Shown: positions 50,468-58,117 of the stretch, in pieces
How the letters are laid out: each line of letters begins with the position of its first letter
Numbering within the stretch: position 1 is the first letter of the stretch
Source: Eggerthellaceae bacterium UBA3686
GTDB lineage: Bacteria; Actinomycetota; Coriobacteriia; Coriobacteriales; Eggerthellaceae
Length of the DNA stretch: 64,000 nucleotides
Assembly: GCA_002371495.1 (NCBI GenBank)
Contig: DFIX01000048.1
Coordinates: 1-64,000 of the forward strand
Direction of reading: 5' to 3'
Position numbers and translations under genes: made by a program
The notes under the pieces: generated by a model
The model's input: the letters and a program-made list of their open reading frames with translations, nothing else
Told to the model about the DNA's origin: nothing
Database searches by the model: none

Positions 50468-51829
50468 ATGGATAAGAACACGCGCATCGCGATCATCGGC
50501 GGCGGCCCGGCCGGGCTTTCCGCGGGCATGTACCTGGAGCAGGCCGGGTACGAGAACTACACGATCTTCGAGCGCAACGGCTGGGTGGGCGGCAAGTGCT
50601 ATTCGCCCGAATACAAAGGCCGTCGCTACGAGCTGGGCGCCATCATGGGCGTGCCCTCGTACTACGCCATCAAGGACGTCGAGGACTTCTGTGGCATCAC
50701 GCACGACGGCCCGCGCCTGAACCGCAACTACAAGGACCTGAAGGGCAACGTCATCGACCCGTTCGACCCGAAGAAGCACCCGCTGCACGCGCCGCGCCTG
50801 CTTCGCATGAAGAGCCAGGTCAAGAAGTTCGGCGAGCTGCTCCTGACCAAATACAAGGGCTACGACGTCAACGGCCACCGCGGCGTGGCGCAGGGCCGCT
50901 ACGACGGTTACGCCGTCACCCCCGAGCGCGAGCACATCGAAGGCGAGAACCCCAACCTCAAGGACCTCGCCCTGCCGTTCAAGGAATTCTGCGAGAAGAA
51001 CGGCGTCGAGCTCGTGCAGGACATCTGGATTGGGCCGTTCACCTCGTTCGGCTACGGCTACTTCGACGAGATCCCGGCGGCCTACGTGCTGAAGTACCTC
51101 GATTTCCAAACCACCATGAACTTCGTGAAGGTCAACCTCTGGACCTGGAAAGACGGCACGCAGTCGATCTGGGAGCACCTCAACGACAAGATCAAGAACC
51201 CGGCGCGCCTGAACTCCGACATCACCAAGATCGAGCGCAAGGACGGCAAGGTCTTCATCACCGTCAACGGCAAGGTGGAAGAGTTCGACAAGCTCATCGT
51301 CACCGCGCCGCTGCAGTACTTCGGGGACTACGCCGACATCCGCGAGGACGAAAAGAAGTACTTCGACAAGATCGACTACGAGCGCTACGACGTTCAGGGC
51401 TTCCTCACCGAGCCCGACAAGGCGCCCGAAATCTCGTACTACATCATGGACAACATGGTGCCCGAACGCCTCGGCCACCTGATGGTGTACTACCACCGTT
51501 GGCCCATCCCCGACCCCGACCAGATGTATGTCACCTACGCGCTGCGCAAGCACCGCGACCTCAAGGAAGTCGACTACGAGGAGTGCAAGAAGACCGTGCT
51601 CGCCGACCTCGAGACCATGGGCAACCCTGCCAAGGAGGTCATCGAGGAACGTTCGTGGTACTACTTCCCGCACGTCTTCACCGAGGACTACGCCGCCGGC
51701 TGGTACGACGACGTCGAGGCGATGCAGGGCAAGTACGACACCTACTACGCAGGCGAGATCATGAGCTTCGGCGACATGGACGAGACGGCCGAGTACAGCC
51801 GCGAGCTCGTCGAGCGCTTCTTCAAGTAG
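50468..51829 (+). CDS. FAD-dependent amine oxidase/desaturase-like oxidoreductase
   Basis: A 453-residue flavoprotein. The FAD-binding motif is IAIIGGGPAGLSAGMYLEQAG (20 residues used here: IIGGGPAGLSAGMYLEQAG), followed by FERNGWVGGKC, as in the amine oxidase/phytoene desaturase group. The C-terminal part carries YYAGEIMSFGDMDETAEYS, the second FAD contact. The substrate is unknown. An open frame extends far upstream through the previous gene in another phase; the ATG at 50468 has AAAGGA about 6 nt upstream and starts the family sequence. Last gene of the cluster, closed by a terminator. Confidence 0.85.
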   Translation: MDKNTRIAIIGGGPAGLSAGMYLEQAGYENYTIFERNGWVGGKCYSPEYKGRRYELGAIMGVPSYYAIKDVEDFCGITHDGPRLNRNYKDLKGNVIDPFDPKKHPLHAPRLLRMKSQVKKFGELLLTKYKGYDVNGHRGVAQGRYDGYAVTPEREHIEGENPNLKDLALPFKEFCEKNGVELVQDIWIGPFTSFGYGYFDEIPAAYVLKYLDFQTTMNFVKVNLWTWKDGTQSIWEHLNDKIKNPARLNSDITKIERKDGKVFITVNGKVEEFDKLIVTAPLQYFGDYADIREDEKKYFDKIDYERYDVQGFLTEPDKAPEISYYIMDNMVPERLGHLMVYYHRWPIPDPDQMYVTYALRKHRDLKEVDYEECKKTVLADLETMGNPAKEVIEERSWYYFPHVFTEDYAAGWYDDVEAMQGKYDTYYAGEIMSFGDMDETAEYSRELVERFFK

Positions 51830-51840
51830 AAAAGCTCGGT

Positions 51841-51877
51841 GCGGGGAGGCTCTTCGATGCGCTTCCCCGCCTTTTTA
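51841..51877 (+). terminator. Rho-independent terminator of the redox cluster
   Basis: GCGGGGAGGC pairs with GCTTCCCCGC around TCTTCGATGC, followed by CTTTTTATC. It is 12 nt after the stop. Confidence 0.8.
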
Positions 51878-51919
51878 TCAGCTTTTTTGCTTTGGAAACG
51901 GAGTCGTATCCGATCGTCC

Positions 51920-52028
51920 GCTCTTGGGAGGTCGGGGTGGGGCGTTCGCTTGGCTTCGCCTAATCTAAGTGAATTACAGGAACAGTGGCTGCAGAATCGC
52001 TCACGCCCCACCCCGACCTCCCAAGAGC
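51920..52028. repeat. Hairpin element, copy 4 (25-bp perfect arms, reverse orientation)
   Basis: Arms 51920-51944 and 52004-52028 (GCTCTTGGGAGGTCGGGG) are exact complements over 25 bp. The core TTCGCTTGGCTTCGCCTAA, TACAGGAACAGTGGCTGCAG, AATCGCTCAC is almost the same as in copy 2 although the arms are unrelated. Confidence 0.9.
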
Positions 52029-52191
52029 TACCTGCAACTATCCCGAATCAAATATCAGCGTTCAGCAGTCTGCTGAAGGGATTGGCCATAGCCACAAATG
52101 GCAAGACCGCGAGCGCAATCCTAATTGCAGACGCACTCCAGACCGACATCATCGAAAGCGTTTGCGACCGGAAAAGAGAGGGGTTGACTAC

Positions 52192-53574
52192 ATGATTCGA
52201 TACTCGGGTTTTGACGACTTGCTGAATCATATGGTCGCCTCAGCTCCCGAGAGAATTGCTCTGCTTTGCTGCGACGAAACAGGCAAGATTCGAAGAATAA
52301 CCTGGTCGGAACTTGCACGACGCATTGCGCAGCGGGCAGGCGAGCTTTCGGGCAGAGGGCGCAGCTGTGAGGCGATTCTGGCTGATGGATCGGTGAAATG
52401 CGTTGTCGAGGTGTTTGCGGCTGTTCAAGCGGGGTTGCAGGTCGCGCTCCTCGATCCGATGATGCCCAATCGCGTGCTTCTGCCGCTCTTGGATGCCGTC
52501 GACGCCGATTGCGTGTGGGCACCCGATGCAATGCGCCAGGCAGAGCTCGAGGAGCAGCTGGCACCTAAGCGCAAACCTGCATTCGGCGCCCATGGCGTGC
52601 TCTTCTTCACGAGCGGCACGACGTCTTCGTCGAAAGCGGTTGTGCTCACCGACGAGAGCCTGATGGCAAGTGCCTTCAACGGCGCCTCGCTCATGCCGCT
52701 TGCGCCTGACGACACGCTTATGTGCCTGCTGCCGTTGTCGCACGTGTTCGGGTTCGTCTGCGGCCTTTTGTGGGGACTCGCCTGTGGCGCCCCCGTAGCG
52801 CTCGGGCGCGGTGCTCGCTACTACGTCGACGACTTGGCAACGTTCAAGCCGACGGCAGTCGCGGTCGTGCCAAGACTGCTCGAATACCTTATTGCCCGCA
52901 AGGCGCTCGTCGATTGCCTGAATCTCGTCCTGGTCGGCGCGGCGGATTGTCCCGACAAGACGCTCGAAGCCGTAAGACAACGCGGAATCAGGGCGAGCTT
53001 GGGGTACGGCCTGACCGAAACGAGCTCTGGAATAGCGCTTAGCATCGGCGACGATTTCCACGCCATGACGGTCTGCCCCGATGACGAAGTGACCATCGCC
53101 GAGGACGGCGAGATCTTGGTGAGCGCGCCCACATGCCTGATGCTAGGGTATTACCGCGACAACGCCAAGACGGCAGCCGCCGTGAAGGGCGGCGTGCTAC
53201 ATACCGGCGACAAAGGCTTCCTTGACGAGGCCGGTCTTCTGCACGTATCGGGGCGCATGAAAGACGTGTTGACGCTATCTGGCGGAACTAAGGTGTTCTT
53301 GCCTGAATACGAAGCCGCACTATCCGACGCTTTGGGAGAAACCGATATCGCCGTCGTGCTCTTCGGGGGCAAGCTGGTGCTCTCGTGCGGGCGGCTCGCC
53401 CAAGACCTCACGGACCGGCAGATCATGCAAATGCTCGAACCGGCGCTTTCGCTATTCCCGCCAAACTCACGAATAGCGCGTATAGCACGCCTCGGCCACG
53501 CGTTGCCGCGCACCGGCGCCGGTGACGTTGAAAGATGGAAGATACAGGAGGAACTCGAACATGGCAACCGCTGA
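52192..53574 (+). CDS. Adenylate-forming acyl ligase (AMP-binding enzyme)
   Basis: A 460-residue class I adenylate-forming enzyme, which activates a carboxylate as acyl-AMP, presumably for the carrier protein encoded next. Motifs: FFTSGTTSSSKAVVL (phosphate loop), YGLTETSSG, TGDKGFL and GRMKD. The final motif reads LPRTGAGDVERWKI, where most relatives have PRTxxGKxxR, so the catalytic lysine is an Asp here. The C-terminal domain is also short. It could be a weakened enzyme or use another lysine. The stop overlaps the ACP start by 14 nt. Confidence 0.85.
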   Translation: MIRYSGFDDLLNHMVASAPERIALLCCDETGKIRRITWSELARRIAQRAGELSGRGRSCEAILADGSVKCVVEVFAAVQAGLQVALLDPMMPNRVLLPLLDAVDADCVWAPDAMRQAELEEQLAPKRKPAFGAHGVLFFTSGTTSSSKAVVLTDESLMASAFNGASLMPLAPDDTLMCLLPLSHVFGFVCGLLWGLACGAPVALGRGARYYVDDLATFKPTAVAVVPRLLEYLIARKALVDCLNLVLVGAADCPDKTLEAVRQRGIRASLGYGLTETSSGIALSIGDDFHAMTVCPDDEVTIAEDGEILVSAPTCLMLGYYRDNAKTAAAVKGGVLHTGDKGFLDEAGLLHVSGRMKDVLTLSGGTKVFLPEYEAALSDALGETDIAVVLFGGKLVLSCGRLAQDLTDRQIMQMLEPALSLFPPNSRIARIARLGHALPRTGAGDVERWKIQEELEHGNR

Positions 53575-53809
53575 AGAGATCAAGGCCCGCGCACGTGAAA
53601 TCATGGCGCAAGACCTACCCGAAGACTACAACCCCGACCTCAAGGACGACGAGCCGCTCATCGTCGAGGGGGGCGTCGACTCGCTTGGCTTCATCCAGGT
53701 GCTCACCAAGCTCGAAGTCGAATTCAACGCACACGTCCCCGACGAGGAATGGTGGGACGCCCAATCGCTCGACGCCCTCGCCGAAGTCATACTGCGCAAC
53801 CAGCACTAG
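53561..53809 (+). CDS. Acyl/peptidyl carrier protein
   Basis: An 82-residue carrier protein. The phosphopantetheine serine lies in GGVDSLGFIQVL (about residues 36-47), preceded by an acidic helix. The ATG overlaps the ligase gene and has CAGGAGGA 7 nt upstream, so the two are co-translated. The pair resembles stand-alone A and PCP modules. No condensation, reductase or thioesterase gene is intact nearby. Confidence 0.92.
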   Translation: MATAEEIKARAREIMAQDLPEDYNPDLKDDEPLIVEGGVDSLGFIQVLTKLEVEFNAHVPDEEWWDAQSLDALAEVILRNQH

Positions 53810-53829
53810 TCTTCGGGAAGCCAGGTACC

Positions 53830-54174
53830 ATGCACGAGTTGGGGATCGTTTTTCATATGGCCGACTTGCTCGAAGACATTGCGCGTGAGCAGCAGCTCAC
53901 GCGCATAAGCAAGGTCGTGGTCGACTTAGGGGAAGTATCGGGCGTCGTCACCGAGTTCTTCGACGACGCATGGCAATGGGCCGCCAATCGCAGCGACCTT
54001 CTGCGTGGTGCTGAACTCGAGGTTCACCAGGTCGAAGCAGTCACCGTATGCAATGCATGCGGCAAAACCTACCCGGCCGTGGCGCACGGCCGCATTTGCC
54101 CCCATTGCGCAAGCGCTGATACCGAACTTCTGCGCGGCCGCGAACTCGAGATCCGCGAAGTCGAAGCCTACTGA
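53830..54174 (+). CDS. hypA: Hydrogenase nickel-insertion protein HypA
   Basis: A 114-residue Ni/Zn metallochaperone. The N-terminus MHELGIV gives the nickel-binding His2, and the zinc site has two CxxC pairs, VCNACGKTYPA and ICPHCAS. HypA, with HypB, inserts nickel into [NiFe] hydrogenase. No other hyp or hydrogenase gene is in the window. It starts 20 nt after the carrier-protein gene with a weak ribosome site and is probably co-transcribed with it. Confidence 0.93.
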   Translation: MHELGIVFHMADLLEDIAREQQLTRISKVVVDLGEVSGVVTEFFDDAWQWAANRSDLLRGAELEVHQVEAVTVCNACGKTYPAVAHGRICPHCASADTELLRGRELEIREVEAY

Positions 54175-54195
54175 AACAATCACCCAGGGTAAAGT

Positions 54196-54244
54196 GTTCG
54201 TCAGGCAAAGCCGAGCTGACGCGCGTCGCCACCAGGGCTTTCGC
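54196..54244. repeat. Right-half remnant of the 110-bp element overlapping a gene end
   Basis: GTTCGTCAGGCAAAGCCGAG then CTGACGCG and the arm CGTCGCCACCAGGGCTTTCGC in shortened form. It corresponds to the right half of the family. No left half is present. It provides the last codons of the minus-strand gene at 54201. Confidence 0.7.
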
Positions 54245-54848
54245 AGCACGCTGCAGGCAAAGAGGATACCTCCCCTTCGGTTCGGCCCTCACGAAAGCAG
54301 GCGCGGCAGCACGTCGCGCCCTCGGTCAGCCGGCAGCTGAACGACAGCTGCGCGTCGACGCCCGCGATCCCGCACATGAACCCTTCATCGAACGCCGACA
54401 TGAACCAACAATCGGCAGATGTGTATCGCTGCGCGAACGAGCAAGGGCCAAATTCCAAGGCGCCTGGGAAATAGGGTGCAACGCAACTTTGCGAATCGCC
54501 GCGCAGCTCGATGCCGATGCCGCGGTAAAGGGCTTGCGTCAACCGGAATACCGACGCAGCGCGGGGCCGCAGCATCGATCGAACTTGCGACCCAAGCCGC
54601 AGCGCCACCTCGCGCAAGCGAGCACGGTATTTACGGGCAGTCACCTCGTCAGCAAGCGCCGCTTCCATGCATGCGGCGGTGAATTCGCGAAACGCATGCA
54701 ACGCCTCGTCGACGGTTAGATCGCCGACAGCGGGAGGCTCTACGTCGAACGCTTCTGCAAACGCGCCCATAAGAACCGCCACCTCGAACTTGCGCGCAAA
54801 CGAAGGCGGCGTTACGTCCAGCAATGTCTCGAAAGAAGCCAGTATCAT
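54201..54848 (-). CDS. Cysteine-rich protein of unknown function, possibly related to ATC hydrolases
   Basis: A 215-residue protein, mostly helical in the first half. Residues about 110-190 have GIGIELRGDSQSCVAPYFPG, DEGFMCGIAG and RLTEGATCCRACF. This pattern reminds of the L-2-amino-thiazoline-4-carboxylate hydrolase family, but the assignment is weak. The last 15 residues (SPGGDARQLGFA) are encoded by the repeat remnant at 54196-54244. The start codon overlaps the upstream stop as ATGA, so it is coupled to the chimeric gene. Confidence 0.55.
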   Translation of the reverse strand: MILASFETLLDVTPPSFARKFEVAVLMGAFAEAFDVEPPAVGDLTVDEALHAFREFTAACMEAALADEVTARKYRARLREVALRLGSQVRSMLRPRAASVFRLTQALYRGIGIELRGDSQSCVAPYFPGALEFGPCSFAQRYTSADCWFMSAFDEGFMCGIAGVDAQLSFSCRLTEGATCCRACFREGRTEGEVSSLPAACCESPGGDARQLGFA

Positions 54849-55291
54849 CGCATCTCACCTCGATGCAGGGTGTCGGCGGCTTCGCCTAAGGGCGCTTGTT
54901 CCCAATTGTCGTACAAATCGCTAATTAAGGCCGCACGCGTTTCGGCGACGATATTGCGGCGCACTTTCAAATTGGGCGTCAACTCCCCTCTTGCGACCGA
55001 AAGGGGCGCAGCCGCCACTACCCAGCGCTTCACCTGCTCGGGATGCGAAAGCTCAACGTTGACCTTCAGCACGGTGGCATCGAGCGCGCTGTAATCGTAG
55101 CTCGCCCCATCGTCCTCGAGCCACAAAAGGGCGGTCGTAAAAGGCTTGCCATCGGCAACGACCATCGCCTCGAGCGCATCGTTGCCACGAACGAGCAGCA
55201 CTACGCGCTCGAAACCGGATTCGAGCAAATCCCGCACCACAAAGCTGCCCAAAAAACCGCTACCGCCCGTGACGAACGCGCATAGACCCAT
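54845..55291 (-). pseudogene. Chimeric remnant: N-terminus of an NAD(P)-dependent reductase joined to the C-terminus of an acyl-CoA ligase
   Basis: The first 38 residues (FVTGGSGFLGSFVVRDLLES) are the nucleotide-binding start of an SDR/thioester reductase. From residue about 40 on, the sequence is that of the last 90 residues of a long-chain acyl-CoA synthetase (VVADGKPFTTALLWLEDD, GELTPNLKVRRNIV). Neither domain is complete. The frame is open, so an in-frame deletion between two neighbouring genes is the likely origin. Whether the 148-residue product is made is unknown. Confidence 0.7.
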
Positions 55292-55423
55292 GTTTCACCC
55301 CAACTCGTGATTGCTTCGTTTCAATTGTATGCAATTTTTCTCGTTATTTCGACATTTTATGAGAATGGGATGAAACGTCTTGCGCAAGCGCGCTGCCCGC
55401 GCGGCAATTCTACGCTTGCCCCC

Positions 55424-56206
55424 TTAACTGGAAACGTTTACCTTCAGCCACGGAAAAACGAGATGGGCGTTATAGCGAACTTCCCCGCCAAGCGCCGATA
55501 CATAGTAGGTGCCGGGCTCGTCGAAGCCGATGGTCACCAGTCCATCATCCTCGTCGGTTATAGCATCAGGTATGGGGAGCATGAGCCCGGTCTGAGGATC
55601 GACGGTAACCAGTTGCGCCTCGGTTACGTCCGAGAGCAAACGATGGCTTTTGCGATCCGCGCGGTTCATAGGGCCGCCGTAGCCGTACATGAGACCTTCG
55701 AGCTTCAAGGTCACTGGCTCGCCCGCAGCGAGGTCTATTTCGCGAACACGCTTCCCATCCTGCATGAAATACGTGTAGTAATCCATACCGTAACTATCTT
55801 GGAATGCGAACACCTCTATCGCGTCGCCGTCTTTGATGCGTGCCCGATCGAACGGAAGGCCTTTGTAACCGCTATCAACCGAATACGTACTGCCCAACTC
55901 GTAGGCATAGCACCCATTGATCGTAAACCCCGAATAGAACGCCTTCTTGCCAAAAGCAAGCCCCAGCCAATGCCGGGAATGCATCTGGAGAAACTTCGGG
56001 CAGCTCTCGGGAGTGAAAGCTGACCCCACTACGAGCTTATGGGCTTCGACGACCGCATCGAGCACCACTGGCTCGTCGCTTTGATTGACAGGATCGACCA
56101 GGCCGTACCGGGCCGCTTCGCCGGGAGCCACCACGAGCTCGGTAGTTGGAATCAAAAGGTAGATGCCGTCGACTTGCGCCGAGAACCGCACTCGTATACC
56201 GTCCAT
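55424..56206 (-). CDS. Protein of unknown function, paralogue of the divergent gene at 56564
   Basis: A 260-residue protein without signal peptide or membrane helix. Conserved with its divergent neighbour are FTINGCYAYE, GYKGLPF, DGDAIEVFAF, GMDYYTYFM, AITDEDDGLVTIGF and PGTYYVSA. The central part (VNG-like turn followed by a DGD-IEV strand) recalls DUF4430-type beta-grasp modules, and the end looks like an Ig-like strand pair. Both assignments are tentative. The ATG has a GGGGG site about 6 nt upstream. Confidence 0.75.
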   Translation of the reverse strand: MDGIRVRFSAQVDGIYLLIPTTELVVAPGEAARYGLVDPVNQSDEPVVLDAVVEAHKLVVGSAFTPESCPKFLQMHSRHWLGLAFGKKAFYSGFTINGCYAYELGSTYSVDSGYKGLPFDRARIKDGDAIEVFAFQDSYGMDYYTYFMQDGKRVREIDLAAGEPVTLKLEGLMYGYGGPMNRADRKSHRLLSDVTEAQLVTVDPQTGLMLPIPDAITDEDDGLVTIGFDEPGTYYVSALGGEVRYNAHLVFPWLKVNVSS

Positions 56207-56563
56207 GGTCTACCCCCAAGCAGTCAGATATGTAATACCCTCCTGGATTCTGACATGTGGGGCTCCAAATGTAATTAGTAGTTTCGCGTGGAGTTTTCGC
56301 AAAGCTCAGCACGTGAAGGCGCAAGGGCTCGTCATGGTTCACAAGGCATCGCAAATTATTACTAACAAAAACAACAAACGCGCCAGCTGCAGCCGGGCTC
56401 TGGCAAAGACGAGGCCGGATTGAACCCGCAGGCACCCTCTTTCCTTCGTGCCATTAAGTTAGATTAGTAATAATTCGCTCTTATCGCTGATACTTTATTG
56501 GTATCAGGGTGTTTTGTAGCCAGATATACTGCAGAAAAAATGCCTCACGGACAAAGGGGACTC
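56207..56563. other. Divergent promoter region between two paralogous genes
   Basis: These 357 bp are clearly richer in A and T than the genes around them. They contain the inverted repeat at 56487-56507 and a TATACT at 56525-56530. No gene is supported. Confidence 0.6.
56487..56507. promoter_or_regulatory. Possible operator CTGATAC-N7-GTATCAG
   Basis: A perfect 7-bp inverted repeat with a 7-nt spacer. A TATACT box follows 17 nt later, so the right arm lies where a -35 box would be. A dimeric repressor or activator could bind here. Confidence 0.45.
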
Positions 56564-57451
56564 ATGAGCGAATTCTCCGATGATCGCATCTCCCGCTACA
56601 TCATGCATGCGTTCGGCAGATCTACGCAGAAAGCACGCATCCCCCGAAAAAAGCCCGGGTCGCTGCAAGCGGTGACCACGGCGCGCATCGTGCTGTCCGT
56701 GCAATACAACGGCGAATTCAAGTTCATCCCCTATGCTCCCGTCGATATACGAGCAGATTCCGCCGAATGGTACGGGTACGAAGACGGGATTCCCTACGGA
56801 CAGTCCCCTTCAATGCTCGACGTCATCACGCAGGCGCATGAATTTGTCTTGGGCGATCAGTTCAATGAGGATTCATGTCGCGAATTCCTCGACATCGACG
56901 AGGACGGCATTTTGCAGCGCATGCTCGGTGTGCCGGGCCCCTTCACCTGCTTCGTGATCAACGGCCAGTACGCTTACGATTCCGACAGCGAATACGGCCA
57001 TATTGGCTACCGCGGGCTCGGCTACGCCGAAACCCCCGTTTACGACCTGGATGTCGTCGAGGTCTTCGGGTTCCCGAGCAGTGTGGGCATGGACTACTAC
57101 ACCTACTTCATGAATCCCGACGGAAGCTGGATTCGCTATGCCGAGATATCGCCAGGCGAGCAGATCACGATTCGCCATGAAGGGTTCCTCTTTGTCATAG
57201 GCGGCCCATACCAGCACGAAGACCGCATCGAGCAGCGCATGGTCGCTCCCATCCCCGAATCCCACCTGGCCATCGTCAACACGACCACTTTCGAGCTCGA
57301 AGACATCCCCGAAGCGATTACCGACGAAAACGGGCTCGTAACGTTCTCGCTCGATAAACCAGGTGATTACTACATAACGGCGCATGATGGCATCCCCCGC
57401 CACAAGCGTGCCAATCTCTCGCTGCCCTGGCTGCCCGTTATCGTGCGGTAA
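56564..57451 (+). CDS. Protein of unknown function, paralogue of the divergent gene at 55424
   Basis: A 295-residue protein with a basic N-terminal 35 residues (KARIPRKKPGS) and no signal peptide. It shares with the divergent gene FVINGQYAYD, GYRGLGY, DVVEVFGF, GMDYYTYFM, AITDENGLVTFSL and PGDYYITAHDG, and both end in PWL and a short strand. The ATG at 56564 has AAGGGG upstream; ATG 56540 is an alternative. Function unknown. A bidirectional terminator follows. Confidence 0.78.
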   Translation: MSEFSDDRISRYIMHAFGRSTQKARIPRKKPGSLQAVTTARIVLSVQYNGEFKFIPYAPVDIRADSAEWYGYEDGIPYGQSPSMLDVITQAHEFVLGDQFNEDSCREFLDIDEDGILQRMLGVPGPFTCFVINGQYAYDSDSEYGHIGYRGLGYAETPVYDLDVVEVFGFPSSVGMDYYTYFMNPDGSWIRYAEISPGEQITIRHEGFLFVIGGPYQHEDRIEQRMVAPIPESHLAIVNTTTFELEDIPEAITDENGLVTFSLDKPGDYYITAHDGIPRHKRANLSLPWLPVIVR

Positions 57452-57513
57452 CGCATGTATCGCCGGGGCCTGCCGGCAATACACCAATACACCTCCCTTG
57501 GTGCCGGCAGAAA

Positions 57514-57551
57514 GAGGGGGCTACCGCAGCAAGCACTGCGGTAGCCCCCTC
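57514..57551. terminator. Bidirectional terminator
   Basis: GAGGGGGCTACCGCAG pairs perfectly with CTGCGGTAGCCCCCTC around CAAGCA, between two convergent genes. Confidence 0.8.
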
Positions 57552-57590
57552 GTCACGTTTGCGATGAAGACCCTAAGCCTGCGAACGCCG

Positions 57591-57824
57591 CTACACGACC
57601 GTCACGCCATCAGCGTCGAACCGGTAGTTCTTGTACGAACGGGATCCGTCATCGGCGATGTAGTACACGGTCGCGCCGTTCGGCGCGTTCAGGACCTCAA
57701 GATCGGTTTCCTTGCCAGTCCATTCCTCATCACCGGCATCGATGACCACATCGAGTGACTTATCATCGGCGCTCATGTAAATCTCGCGCTTGCCCTCGTC
57801 AACGCCAGTCAGATGGTACCTCAT
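57591..57824 (-). CDS. Small acidic beta-rich protein of unknown function
   Basis: A 77-residue soluble protein with many Asp, Glu, Tyr and Val residues in alternating pattern (EIYMSADDKSLDVVIDAGDE, VYYIADDGSRSYKNYRFDAD). It looks like a small all-beta module. The start has a perfect AAGGAGGT 6 nt upstream, so strong translation is likely. No family is recognised. It stands alone between two terminators. Confidence 0.8.
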   Translation of the reverse strand: MRYHLTGVDEGKREIYMSADDKSLDVVIDAGDEEWTGKETDLEVLNAPNGATVYYIADDGSRSYKNYRFDADGVTVV

Positions 57825-58033
57825 TGTCTTACCTCCTTGGTCACTGCCTGCCCGTATCGGCTGACAAGGAGATTCTAGAAGCCGCCATTTGGCAAAACTA
57901 CTGTTTTTAAGGCTCTGTACTGGTGTTTTTTTGAAAATCGGACAAGCTCGCGCAGGCTGTAGCCATCGCTTTCGCGGCCGACGACGCCGCATTGCAAAAT
58001 AATCCTACAATCGCGGCCACGGTGTTTGGACGT

Positions 58034-58069
58034 AAAAAAGCGGCACGCGCTTGGGGATGCACGTGCCGC
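58034..58069 (-). terminator. Terminator of the corrinoid one-carbon cluster
   Basis: On the minus strand GCGGCACG pairs with CGTGCCGC around a 14-nt loop, followed by TTTTTT. It lies about 50 nt after the stop of the methyltransferase gene. Confidence 0.85.
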
Positions 58070-58117
58070 CCGCGCCCGTTCGGCTAATCCGGACGCGCGA
58101 ATAGGTTTGCCGCAAAA

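Larger units (their letters stand above)
51830..52191. other. Intergenic region with terminator and hairpin element
   Basis: These 362 bp hold the terminator at 51841, the hairpin element at 51920-52028 and about 160 nt of leader for the ligase gene. No additional gene is supported, and no clear promoter was found in the leader. Confidence 0.6.

Noticed and set aside
54868..54890. GGCTTCGCCTAA near 54880 as another copy of the hairpin element
   Set aside because: Only 12 bases match, no arms are present and the stretch is coding in the chimeric gene.
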